Shown here piece by piece: positions 35,516 to 44,516 of a stretch of DNA of 54,545 nucleotides. The DNA is from Pseudomonadota bacterium (lineage in GTDB: Bacteria > Pseudomonadota > Gammaproteobacteria > Legionellales > Legionellaceae). Numbering within the stretch: the first letter of the stretch is position 1; every line of letters begins with the position of its first letter. Where the stretch lies: NCBI GenBank assembly GCA_020051095.1, contig JAGVJN010000021.1:1-54545 (forward strand), read 5' to 3'. Position numbers and translations under genes: made by a program. Under the pieces are notes generated by a model. The model did no database searches and had not been told where the DNA came from. It was given only the letters and a program-made list of their open reading frames with translations.

Positions 35516-36844
35516 TTAACGAATGGGCATATTTTCAAATAGTTTTGAAGTGAAGATATGATTGGGATCATATTTTTGTTTATTGGCTATCCAAGTGGAT
35601 AACTTATCACCAAAATGGGTTTGCCACCACTTGGGCTCAAGAAAATCCCCCTGGTATCCCGACAGATACCGCTTTCCGCCCAATGGTAAAAAAATATCAT
35701 TGAGCCAGTTCATTGTGTCAATGGCAACCGATTTATAAGAATGCGGCAGACCCGGATTGAGAATCATAAACGAAAACAAGGGGCCTTTTTCGGGAAACAT
35801 TAGCATTCCGGAGTGAATCAACTTAATGGGAATAATATGGATTAAAGGTGCGATTACTGTGGGAATCTTAGCTAATATATTTGGCAGTACTTCAGTGAGC
35901 GTGTGTTGATCAATATAGCATTCATACCAAGGATGCATCATTGACCATAATCCCTGCTTTTGCATGGCATCAAAACGATGATTGTGACGTAAAAAGTATT
36001 GATCAATCGTTTCTGATTGTTGGTGCAATCGTTTGCAAGGACTCAATACTGACACCACCTCATCGTCTGGCTCATTACCCTCATATTCAAGCGAAACATG
36101 CAGACCATATAGCCAATGAGTAAGCGGTTTCTTTTGTCCGTCGTAAACAATGGCACCTTGTGACGAAGCACTACAAAAGGACTCAATGTAATCAAAATGC
36201 TCTCTAGCAAGGGTGATTGCTGCTAAAAAGTCACTGAATTCATAATATAATAGAAACCAAGTTTTGACCTTTGATTTGACCGGTCGTAAAGGAATACCGG
36301 CTCGAACAAGGATACCAAAATTACCTTGGCCACCAAGGATTGCATGAAATCGATCATCATGGCGATCAATGATAGCGTGCATGCCTCGTCCATCCACTAT
36401 TTCCAAGTTTGAAACGTTAGCAATCATGGGGCCATATTTAAAAGCGCCCGCGCCCATACCACCGGCCGAAAGAACGCCACTAACGGATAACTGACAATTA
36501 TAAGGTAGAGCCATCGGTGCTAAGCGAAGTTGAAGCGTTTTCGCTAAAACTTGCTCCCAGGTATTTGCAGCACTCACCCAAATTTGATTATCGCTGATTT
36601 CATCCAGCTGATTAAAATTCAACATTGATAGGACATAGCCGTTATTGGGAGCGATTGATTGCCCCCCTTGGCTTAAACCCTGACAACGAATTGTGAGAGG
36701 ATGATGAAAATGATTAGCATCATCAATAATCTTAACTAAATCGCCAATCAAGTTGGGCTGATACACACCTATGGGAATCTGGTAATGCAATCGACTGAAA
36801 TCACCTGCGTAGTCGATGAGTTCATCTGGATTGGTTTTAAGCAT
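35516..36844 (-). CDS. FAD-binding oxidoreductase, cytokinin-dehydrogenase/BBE-like
   Basis: The 442 residues fit a PCMH-type FAD domain (about 20-215; A-P-Y-N-C-Q-L-S-V-S-G-V-L-S-A-G-G-M-G near 115 and G-G-Q-G-N-F-G-I-L near 190), followed by a substrate domain like plant cytokinin dehydrogenase, ending G-G-K-R-Y-L-S-G then W-W-x-x-H-F-G and D-P-N-H-I-F. In cytokinin dehydrogenases FAD is bound covalently to the His of R-G-R-G-H-S. Here the aligned stretch is R53-C-Q-G-L57-S, so the linking His is replaced by Leu and FAD is probably non-covalent. The substrate is unknown. ATG 36844 starts 10 bp after the kmo stop; the frame is open to 36937 but that would overlap kmo by 83 bp. Confidence 0.85.
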   Translation of the reverse strand: MLKTNPDELIDYAGDFSRLHYQIPIGVYQPNLIGDLVKIIDDANHFHHPLTIRCQGLSQGGQSIAPNNGYVLSMLNFNQLDEISDNQIWVSAANTWEQVLAKTLQLRLAPMALPYNCQLSVSGVLSAGGMGAGAFKYGPMIANVSNLEIVDGRGMHAIIDRHDDRFHAILGGQGNFGILVRAGIPLRPVKSKVKTWFLLYYEFSDFLAAITLAREHFDYIESFCSASSQGAIVYDGQKKPLTHWLYGLHVSLEYEGNEPDDEVVSVLSPCKRLHQQSETIDQYFLRHNHRFDAMQKQGLWSMMHPWYECYIDQHTLTEVLPNILAKIPTVIAPLIHIIPIKLIHSGMLMFPEKGPLFSFMILNPGLPHSYKSVAIDTMNWLNDIFLPLGGKRYLSGYQGDFLEPKWWQTHFGDKLSTWIANKQKYDPNHIFTSKLFENMPIR

Positions 36845-36854
36845 GATAGCGCTC

Positions 36855-38255
36855 TCATGAAGATTTGTAATTATAGTACTTCTCTTGTCGATGACTGGTT
36901 TGATATGCATCGATAAGCTGATAGGTATTAAGGACATTTTCTTTAATTAAATTATCAACTTTTTGCCAATCAACTTCTTCGATTGAAAACTTACCAACGC
37001 ACAGCCTCTCGATTAAATCGAGTTGTTTTTTTGCTTGCTCATGGGCAACTTTATATGGCAAGTTCGTAAACATTACCATGACATGCCTGGATAAATAATG
37101 TTCCGGATAGCGCCTCATTAGCTCATGCTCTAATGCTTTGCGCAACACAAATTGGTCATCTAATACATCATGACGTATCTCATCATAATTATCCATGGAC
37201 ATGGCAGCTACCGCATCGGTATTTTCTTTACGTTGCTTATAAAATGCCGGTAGTACTTTTGACCAATTGTCGTTATGTTGATGTAATAAATCATTCAAAA
37301 TTCGACAATCTTCAAACGCAGCATTCATACCCTGTCCAAAAAAAGGCACAATGCCATGGGCCGCATCACCAATTAATAAACACTGATCTTGGTAGAACCA
37401 AGGGGCGCATTTGATAGTGCTCAAATAACCTACAGGATGGCTTTGAAATTCATCCACTAATGATGGCATATGCGGATAGATCGTCTTGAAATTTTGACGG
37501 AAGAACTGGTGGATTTGTGATTCTGTTTGAATGGTAGCAAAACTTTGCTTACCCTCAACAGCAAGAAACAAGCTGCCGGTAATGGAGTGATCAGGATTTG
37601 GGTTGCCCAACAGCATAAATTGATCCTGTGGCCAAATATGTAAGTGTTCTCGAACAAATCGTGTATCACCGGGTCCTGCGATGGTTAATTCTTTATAGCC
37701 ATGCTGTAAAAATTCTCGCGTTGCTTTTACAATTCCTGCCTGTGTTAAGCTCTCACGGACAATCGAAGGCGCGCCATCTGCACCAATCAAATGGTCGTAG
37801 TGGTGTTCTATGACATGGTTATGATGATTTAAAAGACACAATTTTTTATCAAAATCAATGGATGATAACGTATGATCAAAATACACAGTAATGTGTTGGT
37901 TTGCATCAATACAATCAAGCAACATACGGTTTAAATCTGTTCGCTTGATTGAATTGATATATTCATCGGCAGTCCTGCCAAAGGGTTGATAGGTCATTGA
38001 TCCGTCTTGTTCATAGATGGCTCGGGCACGCATTGGCACCATAATTGGCTTAATTTCTGTTAATAAATTAAGCGAGTTTAACGCTGTAATCCCACGGCAA
38101 GATAACGCCATATTGATTGAACGACCATAATCATGAGGAGTTAGTCGCAAATCGCCTCGAGATTCAAAAATAATGACATCATATCCTCTTTGCGCTAAAT
38201 ACAGGGACATCAGACAACCCGCTAGGCCTCCACCGATGATTGTCACAGATTGCAT
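36855..38255 (-). CDS. kmo: Kynurenine 3-monooxygenase
   Basis: KMO hydroxylates L-kynurenine to 3-hydroxykynurenine using FAD and NADPH. The 466 residues are typical. Motifs: the dinucleotide fold G-G-G-L-A-G at the N-terminus, G-R-S-I-N-M-A-L-S-C-R-G (KMO has G-R-S-I-N-L-A-L-S-x-R-G), I-K-R-T-D-L-N-R-M-L-L, G-A-D-G-A-P-S, and C-L-L-I-G-D-A-A-H-G-I-V-P-F-F-G-Q-G-M-N-A-A-F-E-D. An unusually strong AAGGAGG overlaps the stop codon of the gene upstream, 9 bp away. No other kynurenine-pathway gene (tryptophan dioxygenase, kynureninase) is in the window. Confidence 0.93.
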   Translation of the reverse strand: MQSVTIIGGGLAGCLMSLYLAQRGYDVIIFESRGDLRLTPHDYGRSINMALSCRGITALNSLNLLTEIKPIMVPMRARAIYEQDGSMTYQPFGRTADEYINSIKRTDLNRMLLDCIDANQHITVYFDHTLSSIDFDKKLCLLNHHNHVIEHHYDHLIGADGAPSIVRESLTQAGIVKATREFLQHGYKELTIAGPGDTRFVREHLHIWPQDQFMLLGNPNPDHSITGSLFLAVEGKQSFATIQTESQIHQFFRQNFKTIYPHMPSLVDEFQSHPVGYLSTIKCAPWFYQDQCLLIGDAAHGIVPFFGQGMNAAFEDCRILNDLLHQHNDNWSKVLPAFYKQRKENTDAVAAMSMDNYDEIRHDVLDDQFVLRKALEHELMRRYPEHYLSRHVMVMFTNLPYKVAHEQAKKQLDLIERLCVGKFSIEEVDWQKVDNLIKENVLNTYQLIDAYQTSHRQEKYYNYKSS

Positions 38256-38264
38256 GGATCCTCC

Positions 38265-40583
38265 TTACTCATCCTTTATTATTTTAAAACTCATCATGTA
38301 GTCAATCAACTCATTCGAGGGTAATGGTTTACTGAAGTAATATCCTTGCGCATAGTCACAGGAATACTCTCGAATTAAGTCTAATTGTGTTTTGGTTTCA
38401 ATCCCTTCAGCTAACACCGTCAAACTTAGACTATGACCTAAATTGACAACCGCTTTGGCTATTGCGGCATCATTTTTATCGGAAACCATGTCATTAATAA
38501 AACTCCGGTCGATTTTTAACTTATCCACTGGCAATCGCTTCAAATAAGATAAACTTGAGTACCCTGTGCCAAAATCATCAATCGACAAACCAACACCGCG
38601 GTCTTTTAAAGCGCCCATAATGGTGACGATACTGTTGATATTTTCAATTAATAGACTCTCAGTTAACTCTAATTCCAAAAACCTTGAATCAAGCTTTGCT
38701 TTTTCCAGTGCCTCATCCACGATATTAACCAAGTTGTTTTGTTTAAATTGTCGCTCAGAGATATTCACCGCCATGATCAAATCTTTCAAACCCAGTTTAT
38801 GCCATTCCTTTAATTGCATACAAGCCGTTTCAAGCACCCATCGACCAATATCAACAATTAATCCATTTTCTTCAGCAACACCAATAAAATCCATGGGAGA
38901 AACTGGCCCTAAAATCTTACTATGCCATCTAATCAACGCTTCCACACCCATAATTCGGTGATTAATAATATCGATGAGCGGTTGATAGACCAATGTAAAT
39001 TCATTATTTTTTAAAGCATCTCGTAAGGCATTGTCGAGTTGCATAACATTAATTAGACGATTATTCATGTCTGGTTCAAAAACTTTATACATGTTTCGAC
39101 CACTATCCTTCGCATGATACATGGATAAATCGGCATTTTTCATGAGCGTTTCAAAATCCCCACCATCTTTTGGATAGAAGCATATGCCAATGCTTGCGGT
39201 GATGGAAATAGTGTGTTGGTCAATTTGGACAGGGTTTTGAATATTTTTTAAAATCTCATTGGCTTTCTCTTTCGCTTCCTCTTCCGTACTGACACTGCTA
39301 AGTAAGATAAAAAATTCGTCCCCACCTAGCCTAGCAACCGTATCAAACTCATCAGTGGCAATTAATAACCGATTAGCGATTAGTTGTATTAACTTATCTC
39401 CAACACCATGGCCTAGCGTATCATTTGTCATTTTGAATTTATCTAAATCAACAAACATAAAAGCCAAGATGGACTTTTGTTTTTTTGCTTGAAGAATGGC
39501 TTGTTCAACCCTATCAATCAGTAGCACCCGATTGGGCAATTCGGTCAGTGAGTCATGGGTTGCTTGCTGTAATAACTGTAGTTCCAGCTCGCGACGATCG
39601 GTGATGTCATTTAAAATACACACAAAATGCTTTATTCTTTTATCTGACACTTCATTAACGGGCGACAAGCTGATTTCAGACCAATATTTACTGCCATTTT
39701 TGTGTCGACACTCGATTTCTAGAAACTCTTCTCTATGTTCACGAATCGCCAAGCTCATTCGCTTGTAATTAGCATCTGTGGGACTAAAACCTTGTAAGTT
39801 TTTTAAACTCTTACCAAGCGCTTCTTTCTCACGATAACCCGTGATACGTTGAAACGCTTTATTGACATAAATGATAGCGTTCGGTTCCGATTCAACATCT
39901 ATAATCGCCACACCATGTGAACTGGCTTCAATCGCCCTTTCTCGAATGCGTAGGAAGTCTTCTGAGCGTCGTTTGTCGGTCACATCTCTAAAACTATATA
40001 CCCGTCCAACAATCTGATGACCAATACGTTGAGGTTGAGTATATCGTTCAAAAACACGGCCATCTTTAAAATGAAGTTCGGGTAATTCCCCTTGCCATTC
40101 AGGATTTTCATACAAATATTGAACGTCGGATATGAGTGAGGATGGATCTTGTAATTGAGACAAAATATAATCAAAACTAATCCGTTCCGTACCAACTTCC
40201 ATCATATGGGATGGGATCCGCCACATATCAATAAACTTCTGGTTCCAATCAACCACTTGTCCTTTACCATTCACCATCATGATCCCATCCGCGGTTGATT
40301 CTAACGTAGCACGAACAAGTGATAATGACTTTTCTAATTCAATGTTTTTTTCAACGATAAAGGTGGAGTCAATATGAATATTATCGGTTAGTGGTTGGTT
40401 AGTTGAGCGCCTAAACTCAGGCTGATTATGGTACCACTCCTCCAACAAGCTAGAAAGTTCCGGCGGTTCTTCCAATAATCCCAAGGCTTTACTCACATCT
40501 GTTAAGGATGGTGCACGGCCTGTTTTCTTTATTCGCTCTGCCGCTTTTGCAACAACTTGATAGGATACTTGTGATCTGCTCAT
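38265..40583 (-). CDS. KfrA-like/PAS/PAS/GGDEF/EAL c-di-GMP enzyme
   Basis: The 772-residue protein has in order: an N-terminal helical segment (about 5-45; V-V-A-K-A-A-E-R-I-K-K-T-G-R-A-P-S, then A-L-G) that resembles KfrA-type DNA-binding N-termini; a PAS domain (about 90-200); a second PAS with PAC (about 205-325); GGDEF (residues about 420-424, intact); and EAL (547-549, intact, with E-L-T-E-S and D-D-F-G-T-G-Y-S-S loop). The product-inhibition RxxD motif before GGDEF is D-E-F-D here, so it is lost. Both c-di-GMP synthesis and breakdown are possible; the GGDEF may instead act as a GTP sensor. No membrane segment is seen. ATG 40583 has AGAGGG upstream; 40631 is a less likely start. kmo follows after 9 bp. 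Confidence 0.88.
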   Translation of the reverse strand: MSRSQVSYQVVAKAAERIKKTGRAPSLTDVSKALGLLEEPPELSSLLEEWYHNQPEFRRSTNQPLTDNIHIDSTFIVEKNIELEKSLSLVRATLESTADGIMMVNGKGQVVDWNQKFIDMWRIPSHMMEVGTERISFDYILSQLQDPSSLISDVQYLYENPEWQGELPELHFKDGRVFERYTQPQRIGHQIVGRVYSFRDVTDKRRSEDFLRIRERAIEASSHGVAIIDVESEPNAIIYVNKAFQRITGYREKEALGKSLKNLQGFSPTDANYKRMSLAIREHREEFLEIECRHKNGSKYWSEISLSPVNEVSDKRIKHFVCILNDITDRRELELQLLQQATHDSLTELPNRVLLIDRVEQAILQAKKQKSILAFMFVDLDKFKMTNDTLGHGVGDKLIQLIANRLLIATDEFDTVARLGGDEFFILLSSVSTEEEAKEKANEILKNIQNPVQIDQHTISITASIGICFYPKDGGDFETLMKNADLSMYHAKDSGRNMYKVFEPDMNNRLINVMQLDNALRDALKNNEFTLVYQPLIDIINHRIMGVEALIRWHSKILGPVSPMDFIGVAEENGLIVDIGRWVLETACMQLKEWHKLGLKDLIMAVNISERQFKQNNLVNIVDEALEKAKLDSRFLELELTESLLIENINSIVTIMGALKDRGVGLSIDDFGTGYSSLSYLKRLPVDKLKIDRSFINDMVSDKNDAAIAKAVVNLGHSLSLTVLAEGIETKTQLDLIREYSCDYAQGYYFSKPLPSNELIDYMMSFKIIKDE

Positions 40584-41040
40584 AAATCCCTCTACCACTT
40601 TCCAGTTATGCATGTTTTCAGCACACAGCATGATTTACTGAAAGTCTCAACGTCCAAATTAAAAAAGCACAGGTACATCACTTTTTCTAATTAAATATTT
40701 TTGCACTTACACGACAAGGCATTTCAACTAAAGTATAGACAATATTTTTAATTTTGTGTCCATATTGTGGCCTGTATGTCATTGTAAGAAGCTAAATATT
40801 AATAAATATCCTGTTAGCAACACGCATTTAACGTTGGTAATATGCCCGGACTTCTCTATAACTTTCCACATTGTTCCCCTCGCCCCGGAAACGGGGTTAG
40901 GGTGCCCAAAGGGCGGGAGAGGGATTTTTGAAATGAAATTATATCCTGATGTGTGGTACCAAGTGCCTGAAATGCTTACTAAATGACCGAATCAAAAAAT
41001 TTTGTAATATAGAAACTATGGGGGGCTGTTAGCACTAAAA
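40584..41040. other. Non-coding region upstream of the c-di-GMP/kmo operon
   Basis: About 460 bp without a credible gene. The first 250 bp (the likely promoter region for the operon) are AT-rich. A GC-rich palindromic repeat lies at 40876-40923, and a 76-codon open frame across it (40756-40986) looks accidental. The region ends at the terminator of the lipoprotein gene at 41101. Confidence 0.5.
40876..40923. repeat. GC-rich palindromic (REP/MITE-like) element
   Basis: CCCCTCGCCCC is followed by the hairpin CCCC-GGAAAC-GGGG, then GCCC-AAA-GGGC, and ends GGGAGAGGG, which can pair back with the start. Similar 'CCCTCGCCC ... GGGTGCCC ... GGGCGGGAGAGGG' palindromes are scattered in many bacterial genomes. 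The base composition stands out sharply from the AT-rich flanks. Confidence 0.7.
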
Positions 41041-41086
41041 TGATAAAAACCTCAAAATGAAAGTATGAATCTCTCACTTTGAGGTT
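41041..41086 (-). terminator. Terminator of the small lipoprotein gene
   Basis: AACCTCAAA (41048-41056) and TTTGAGGTT (41078-41086) form a 9-bp stem. On the minus strand it ends in TTTTTATCA. It begins 15 bp after the stop codon of the gene at 41101. Confidence 0.8.
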
Positions 41087-41100
41087 GTCATCTAAGTTGA

Positions 41101-41382
41101 TCAATTAGACACATTATCACTTGATGGAGCAGGTTTTACTTCCATCATTTTGGCATCAGACTGTGGTGTTTCAGGGCTTTTGGCGTCATTACTTTTTGAC
41201 TCATTGCTCTTCTCAGCACCGGGGGATTGATTCATTTGTTGTTTATCTGTTCCCATGGATTTATCCTGATACTCCAAAGATTGCTCAGCCTTTTTGTCAA
41301 CCTTTTCTTCGGCTTGATTTTCACACGCGGCTAATAATAAAGCACTTAGACCAATACCAGCAAACAACATTGCACTTTTCAT
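41101..41382 (-). CDS. Small Ser/Lys-rich lipoprotein, unknown function
   Basis: The protein has 93 residues. The signal ends L-L-A-A-C (Cys 20), with Glu-Asn following. The mature 73 residues are polar and low in complexity (Ser, Asn, Lys, Gln, Pro, Asp) and probably unfolded, like a flexible surface or periplasmic tether. A good AGGAG lies upstream and a clear terminator follows, which makes this a real single-gene unit despite its size. I recognise no family. Confidence 0.75.
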   Translation of the reverse strand: MKSAMLFAGIGLSALLLAACENQAEEKVDKKAEQSLEYQDKSMGTDKQQMNQSPGAEKSNESKSNDAKSPETPQSDAKMMEVKPAPSSDNVSN

Positions 41383-41570
41383 CCTCGTCTCCTAATTCAG
41401 CCCGATTTTGAGTTGATATACTCCCTATATAAAAGCGTAGTCGTCGGTTCTGCGTTTTTCAACGTGAAAACGAAGTATGTTTGAATTTCTATTGATATAT
41501 TAATAAGTTGCAAAGAAAAAAATATGGCAAAGTTCTGATTGAGACATTATAGAGCACTTGCAATCATAAA

Positions 41571-42890
41571 TTACTCAATGCCTAGTTTCTGAATCCGATA
41601 ACGTAAAGTGCGCAAACTTAATCCTAACAATTTTGCCGCAGCCGTTCGATTCCATTTGGTTTTCTCTAATGCTTCGATGATCATATGTCGCTCCCTTTCA
41701 TTCAGCGCTTCATCAAGGGTTCCGTCAAGGTCTAGAGGTTCCTCTTCTCGATTGGCTAAAACGGGCAAATCTAAATCATCTCGCGTTATCGTGTTATTTT
41801 CACAAAGGGCGATTGCTCGCTCTAAAATATTTTCTAACTCACGAACATTACCTGGGTAGCGGTATTTCTTTAACGAATTAACACAATCGCCATCTAAAGT
41901 AACCATTGGACGTTGTTCGCCCTTGCATAATTTGGCAAGAATCGATTTCGCTAATAATGGTATATCTTCCTGACGCTCTCTTAATGGGGGAACAAACAGT
42001 GTGATCACATTGATTCGATAATATAAATCCTGACGAAAGCTCCCTTGTTGGATGGCTTGCATCAAATCTTTATGACTGGCACTTAATATACGAACATCGA
42101 CATTTTTCTCTTGGTTGCTTCCAACAGGCTTAATCGCTTTTTCCTGGATTGCCCGTAATAATTTCACTTGCATCGCAATGGGCAGTTCAGCGATTTCATC
42201 AAGAAAGAGTGTGCCACCATGCGCGGCTTCAAATAAGCCTATTTTATTTTCAATTGCCCCAGTAAAGCTACCTTTGACATGGCCAAAAAACTCTGACTCC
42301 ATCAACTCGGCAGGAATTGCACCACAGTTTACTGGGATAAATGGCTTTTCTTGTCGAGGTCCTCGTGAATGGATTAACTTGGCAACGAGCTCTTTACCAA
42401 CACCTGACTCACCTTTGATGAACACAGGCGCCTGACTCCTAGCCACTTTATCAATTTGCTTTTTCAATTCAAGCATGACCACACTATTACCAATGAGTTT
42501 TTCATCGACGCTACTCAATTGGCTTTCTTTTATCGAAATAGCCGTGGTCACGAGATCTTTTAACATTGGCAGATTAACGGGCTTAGACACATAATCAAAT
42601 GCCCCTGCCTTCAAAGAATTAACAGCACCCTCCACATTGCCATACGCTGTTATAACAGCAACGGGTATATGGGGTTTGTGCTTTTGAATCTTTCTCACTA
42701 AATCGATACCATCCCCATCGGGTAATCGCATATCCGTTAAGATGAGGGAATAGTCGTTGGCTAAAATAGCATCTAATCCTGTTTTAAAGGTATGATAGCT
42801 TTCCGCTTTTAAGCCCATTCTATGCAATGTAATGGTTAATAATTCACAAATATCGGGTTCGTCATCAATCACACATACTGATTTACTCAT
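41571..42890 (-). CDS. pilR: Sigma-54-dependent response regulator PilR
   Basis: PilR activates pilin transcription with RNA polymerase-sigma-54. The 439 residues consist of a receiver domain (D9/D10, phospho-acceptor D53 in L-I-L-T-D-M-R-L-P-D-G, conserved Lys in Y-V-S-K-P-V), an AAA+ domain (G-E-S-G-V-G-K-E; the sigma-54 contact loop is G-S-F-T-G-A rather than [15 protein letters not shown]) and a Fis-type helix-turn-helix at the C-terminus (T-A-A-A-K-L-L-G-L-S-L-R-T-L-R-Y-R). The frame is open to 42974, but ATG 42890 begins the receiver and overlaps pilS by 8 bp. Confidence 0.92.
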   Translation of the reverse strand: MSKSVCVIDDEPDICELLTITLHRMGLKAESYHTFKTGLDAILANDYSLILTDMRLPDGDGIDLVRKIQKHKPHIPVAVITAYGNVEGAVNSLKAGAFDYVSKPVNLPMLKDLVTTAISIKESQLSSVDEKLIGNSVVMLELKKQIDKVARSQAPVFIKGESGVGKELVAKLIHSRGPRQEKPFIPVNCGAIPAELMESEFFGHVKGSFTGAIENKIGLFEAAHGGTLFLDEIAELPIAMQVKLLRAIQEKAIKPVGSNQEKNVDVRILSASHKDLMQAIQQGSFRQDLYYRINVITLFVPPLRERQEDIPLLAKSILAKLCKGEQRPMVTLDGDCVNSLKKYRYPGNVRELENILERAIALCENNTITRDDLDLPVLANREEEPLDLDGTLDEALNERERHMIIEALEKTKWNRTAAAKLLGLSLRTLRYRIQKLGIE

Positions 42891-44454
42891 AATATCCAAT
42901 ATCCTTATTTCGAAAATCGATTCTAAAGCAACACCCATTACTGATACTACTATCATAGCGCAACTGGGCATCATTGATCTCCGCTAATTCTCTAGCAATA
43001 TATAATCCCATGCCATGTCCTGTTCTGTCCGTACTAAAAAAAGGTTCAAATAATTGGCTTTGATGAGCCTCTTGTACCCCTTTTCCATTATCAATGACCT
43101 TTAAGGAAATATTGTCATCTCCTTCTTCTACTTGGAATGTAATCGTGATTGAATCAGTCACATCACGATTATGTCTAACGGCATTGTCACACAGCACAAT
43201 TAATATTTGCTCGAGTTGACTTCGATCGAAATAAATATGCGTAGAAGATGAAGTTGGTTGATTGATTATAAATTGAGATTGTTGATATAGGCGATAATCG
43301 TCGACAAAATCTTCTAAAAACTCAAAAATATCGAATTGAACAGGCTTTGCTTTTTCTCTTCTTGATAACTGAAGCACATTTTTAATAACCTCATTCATGC
43401 GATTACAATGCTTTTCAATTAGACGTTGCAGGCGCATATCTTCCGTGTTTAAACCATTGTTTCCCATGAGTTGCACAGCATGGGATATAGCGCCTAATGG
43501 GTTTCGTAATTCATGCGCTACACTGGCAGTAAATCGTCCTAATGAAGCAAGTTTTAATTGTTGTGCTTGCTGAGTAATAAAATGGATATCTTCCAATATG
43601 ATGAGATAGCTTGGTGTATTGCTTTCGGTCGTTGGAATGTATTGGACTCGCAAGGATTGGCTTTTCAAAATAACCGTATAGGGATTTTTTTTATCTTTGA
43701 ATTCATCAAGATAATGAGAAAAGTTAACAGCAAGTTGAGGAGAAAGTTCATGTAAATATAACGGTTTCTTTTGTACATGATAATTGAATATTTCTCTTGC
43801 TGACGTATTAATCACTTCGATTGTTCCGTCTTGATTGACATATAAAACGCCCGCTTTTAGTTTTTCAACGATGTATTGATTGATCTTTTGCATATCCGCT
43901 AATTGGCTTCCACGCTGACGGGCTAACAGCTCTGTTGATTGTAGTCGTTTAGCTAAAAACCATGCGACAATTGCTGTAGCAAACAACCCTACCCCATGTA
44001 CACCGGAGTAGAAGAAAATGCCTGTGTCAGGCACAACTCGATAAAGGTATTCAATGCCGGAAATGATTAATAAGATTGAGCTAGCCGTTGCTGCAAAAAA
44101 AATGGCTAATCTTCCCGGCACTAACAGACTTAATATCGCAACATTGACGTTGATTAATACACCAAGACCTGATTCTAATTGATTGAGAAAAGTCACATAT
44201 AATGACAAAATGACAATATCAATAACACCTGAGATCAACACTTGAGTTGGGAATCTAGGCTGTTTAAAATGCCAAGCGACAAACGCTAGTCCTGAAAATA
44301 GGCTATAGAAAATGGTTATCCATAATAAAGGAAAATTCCCATACGCTTTGTGGTTACTGAGCCATAAGCCTACCATCAGGAAAAGGCTAAATACCCGATA
44401 GACATTATAGGACAATAATGAACGCCATTTTCTTTCTCGGATACTAAATGTCAT
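42883..44454 (-). CDS. pilS: Sensor histidine kinase PilS
   Basis: PilS phosphorylates PilR and senses pilin levels in the inner membrane. The 523-residue protein has about six membrane segments in the first 190 residues, a PAS-like segment (about 200-310; A-G-V-L-Y-V-N-Q-D-G-T-I-E-V-I-N), the HisKA H-box (S-V-A-H-E-L-R-N-P-L-G-A-I-S-H-A) and the HATPase boxes (L-C-D-N-A-V-R-H-N, D-N-G-K-G-V, H-G-M-G-L-Y-I-A). The frame is open to 44535, but that would run into the divergent gene at 44517. ATG 44454 (M-T-F-S-I-R-E-R-K) is the better start. Confidence 0.9.
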   Translation of the reverse strand: MTFSIRERKWRSLLSYNVYRVFSLFLMVGLWLSNHKAYGNFPLLWITIFYSLFSGLAFVAWHFKQPRFPTQVLISGVIDIVILSLYVTFLNQLESGLGVLINVNVAILSLLVPGRLAIFFAATASSILLIISGIEYLYRVVPDTGIFFYSGVHGVGLFATAIVAWFLAKRLQSTELLARQRGSQLADMQKINQYIVEKLKAGVLYVNQDGTIEVINTSAREIFNYHVQKKPLYLHELSPQLAVNFSHYLDEFKDKKNPYTVILKSQSLRVQYIPTTESNTPSYLIILEDIHFITQQAQQLKLASLGRFTASVAHELRNPLGAISHAVQLMGNNGLNTEDMRLQRLIEKHCNRMNEVIKNVLQLSRREKAKPVQFDIFEFLEDFVDDYRLYQQSQFIINQPTSSSTHIYFDRSQLEQILIVLCDNAVRHNRDVTDSITITFQVEEGDDNISLKVIDNGKGVQEAHQSQLFEPFFSTDRTGHGMGLYIARELAEINDAQLRYDSSISNGCCFRIDFRNKDIGYYE

Positions 44455-44516
44455 ATATACCGTTTTTTTTATATCGTCTATAATGAAAATAGAATATAAA
44501 CAGGGAGATAACAACC

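Noticed and set aside
40756..40986. 76-codon + strand open frame
   Set aside because: It runs across a GC-rich palindromic repeat, lacks a ribosome binding site and matches nothing.
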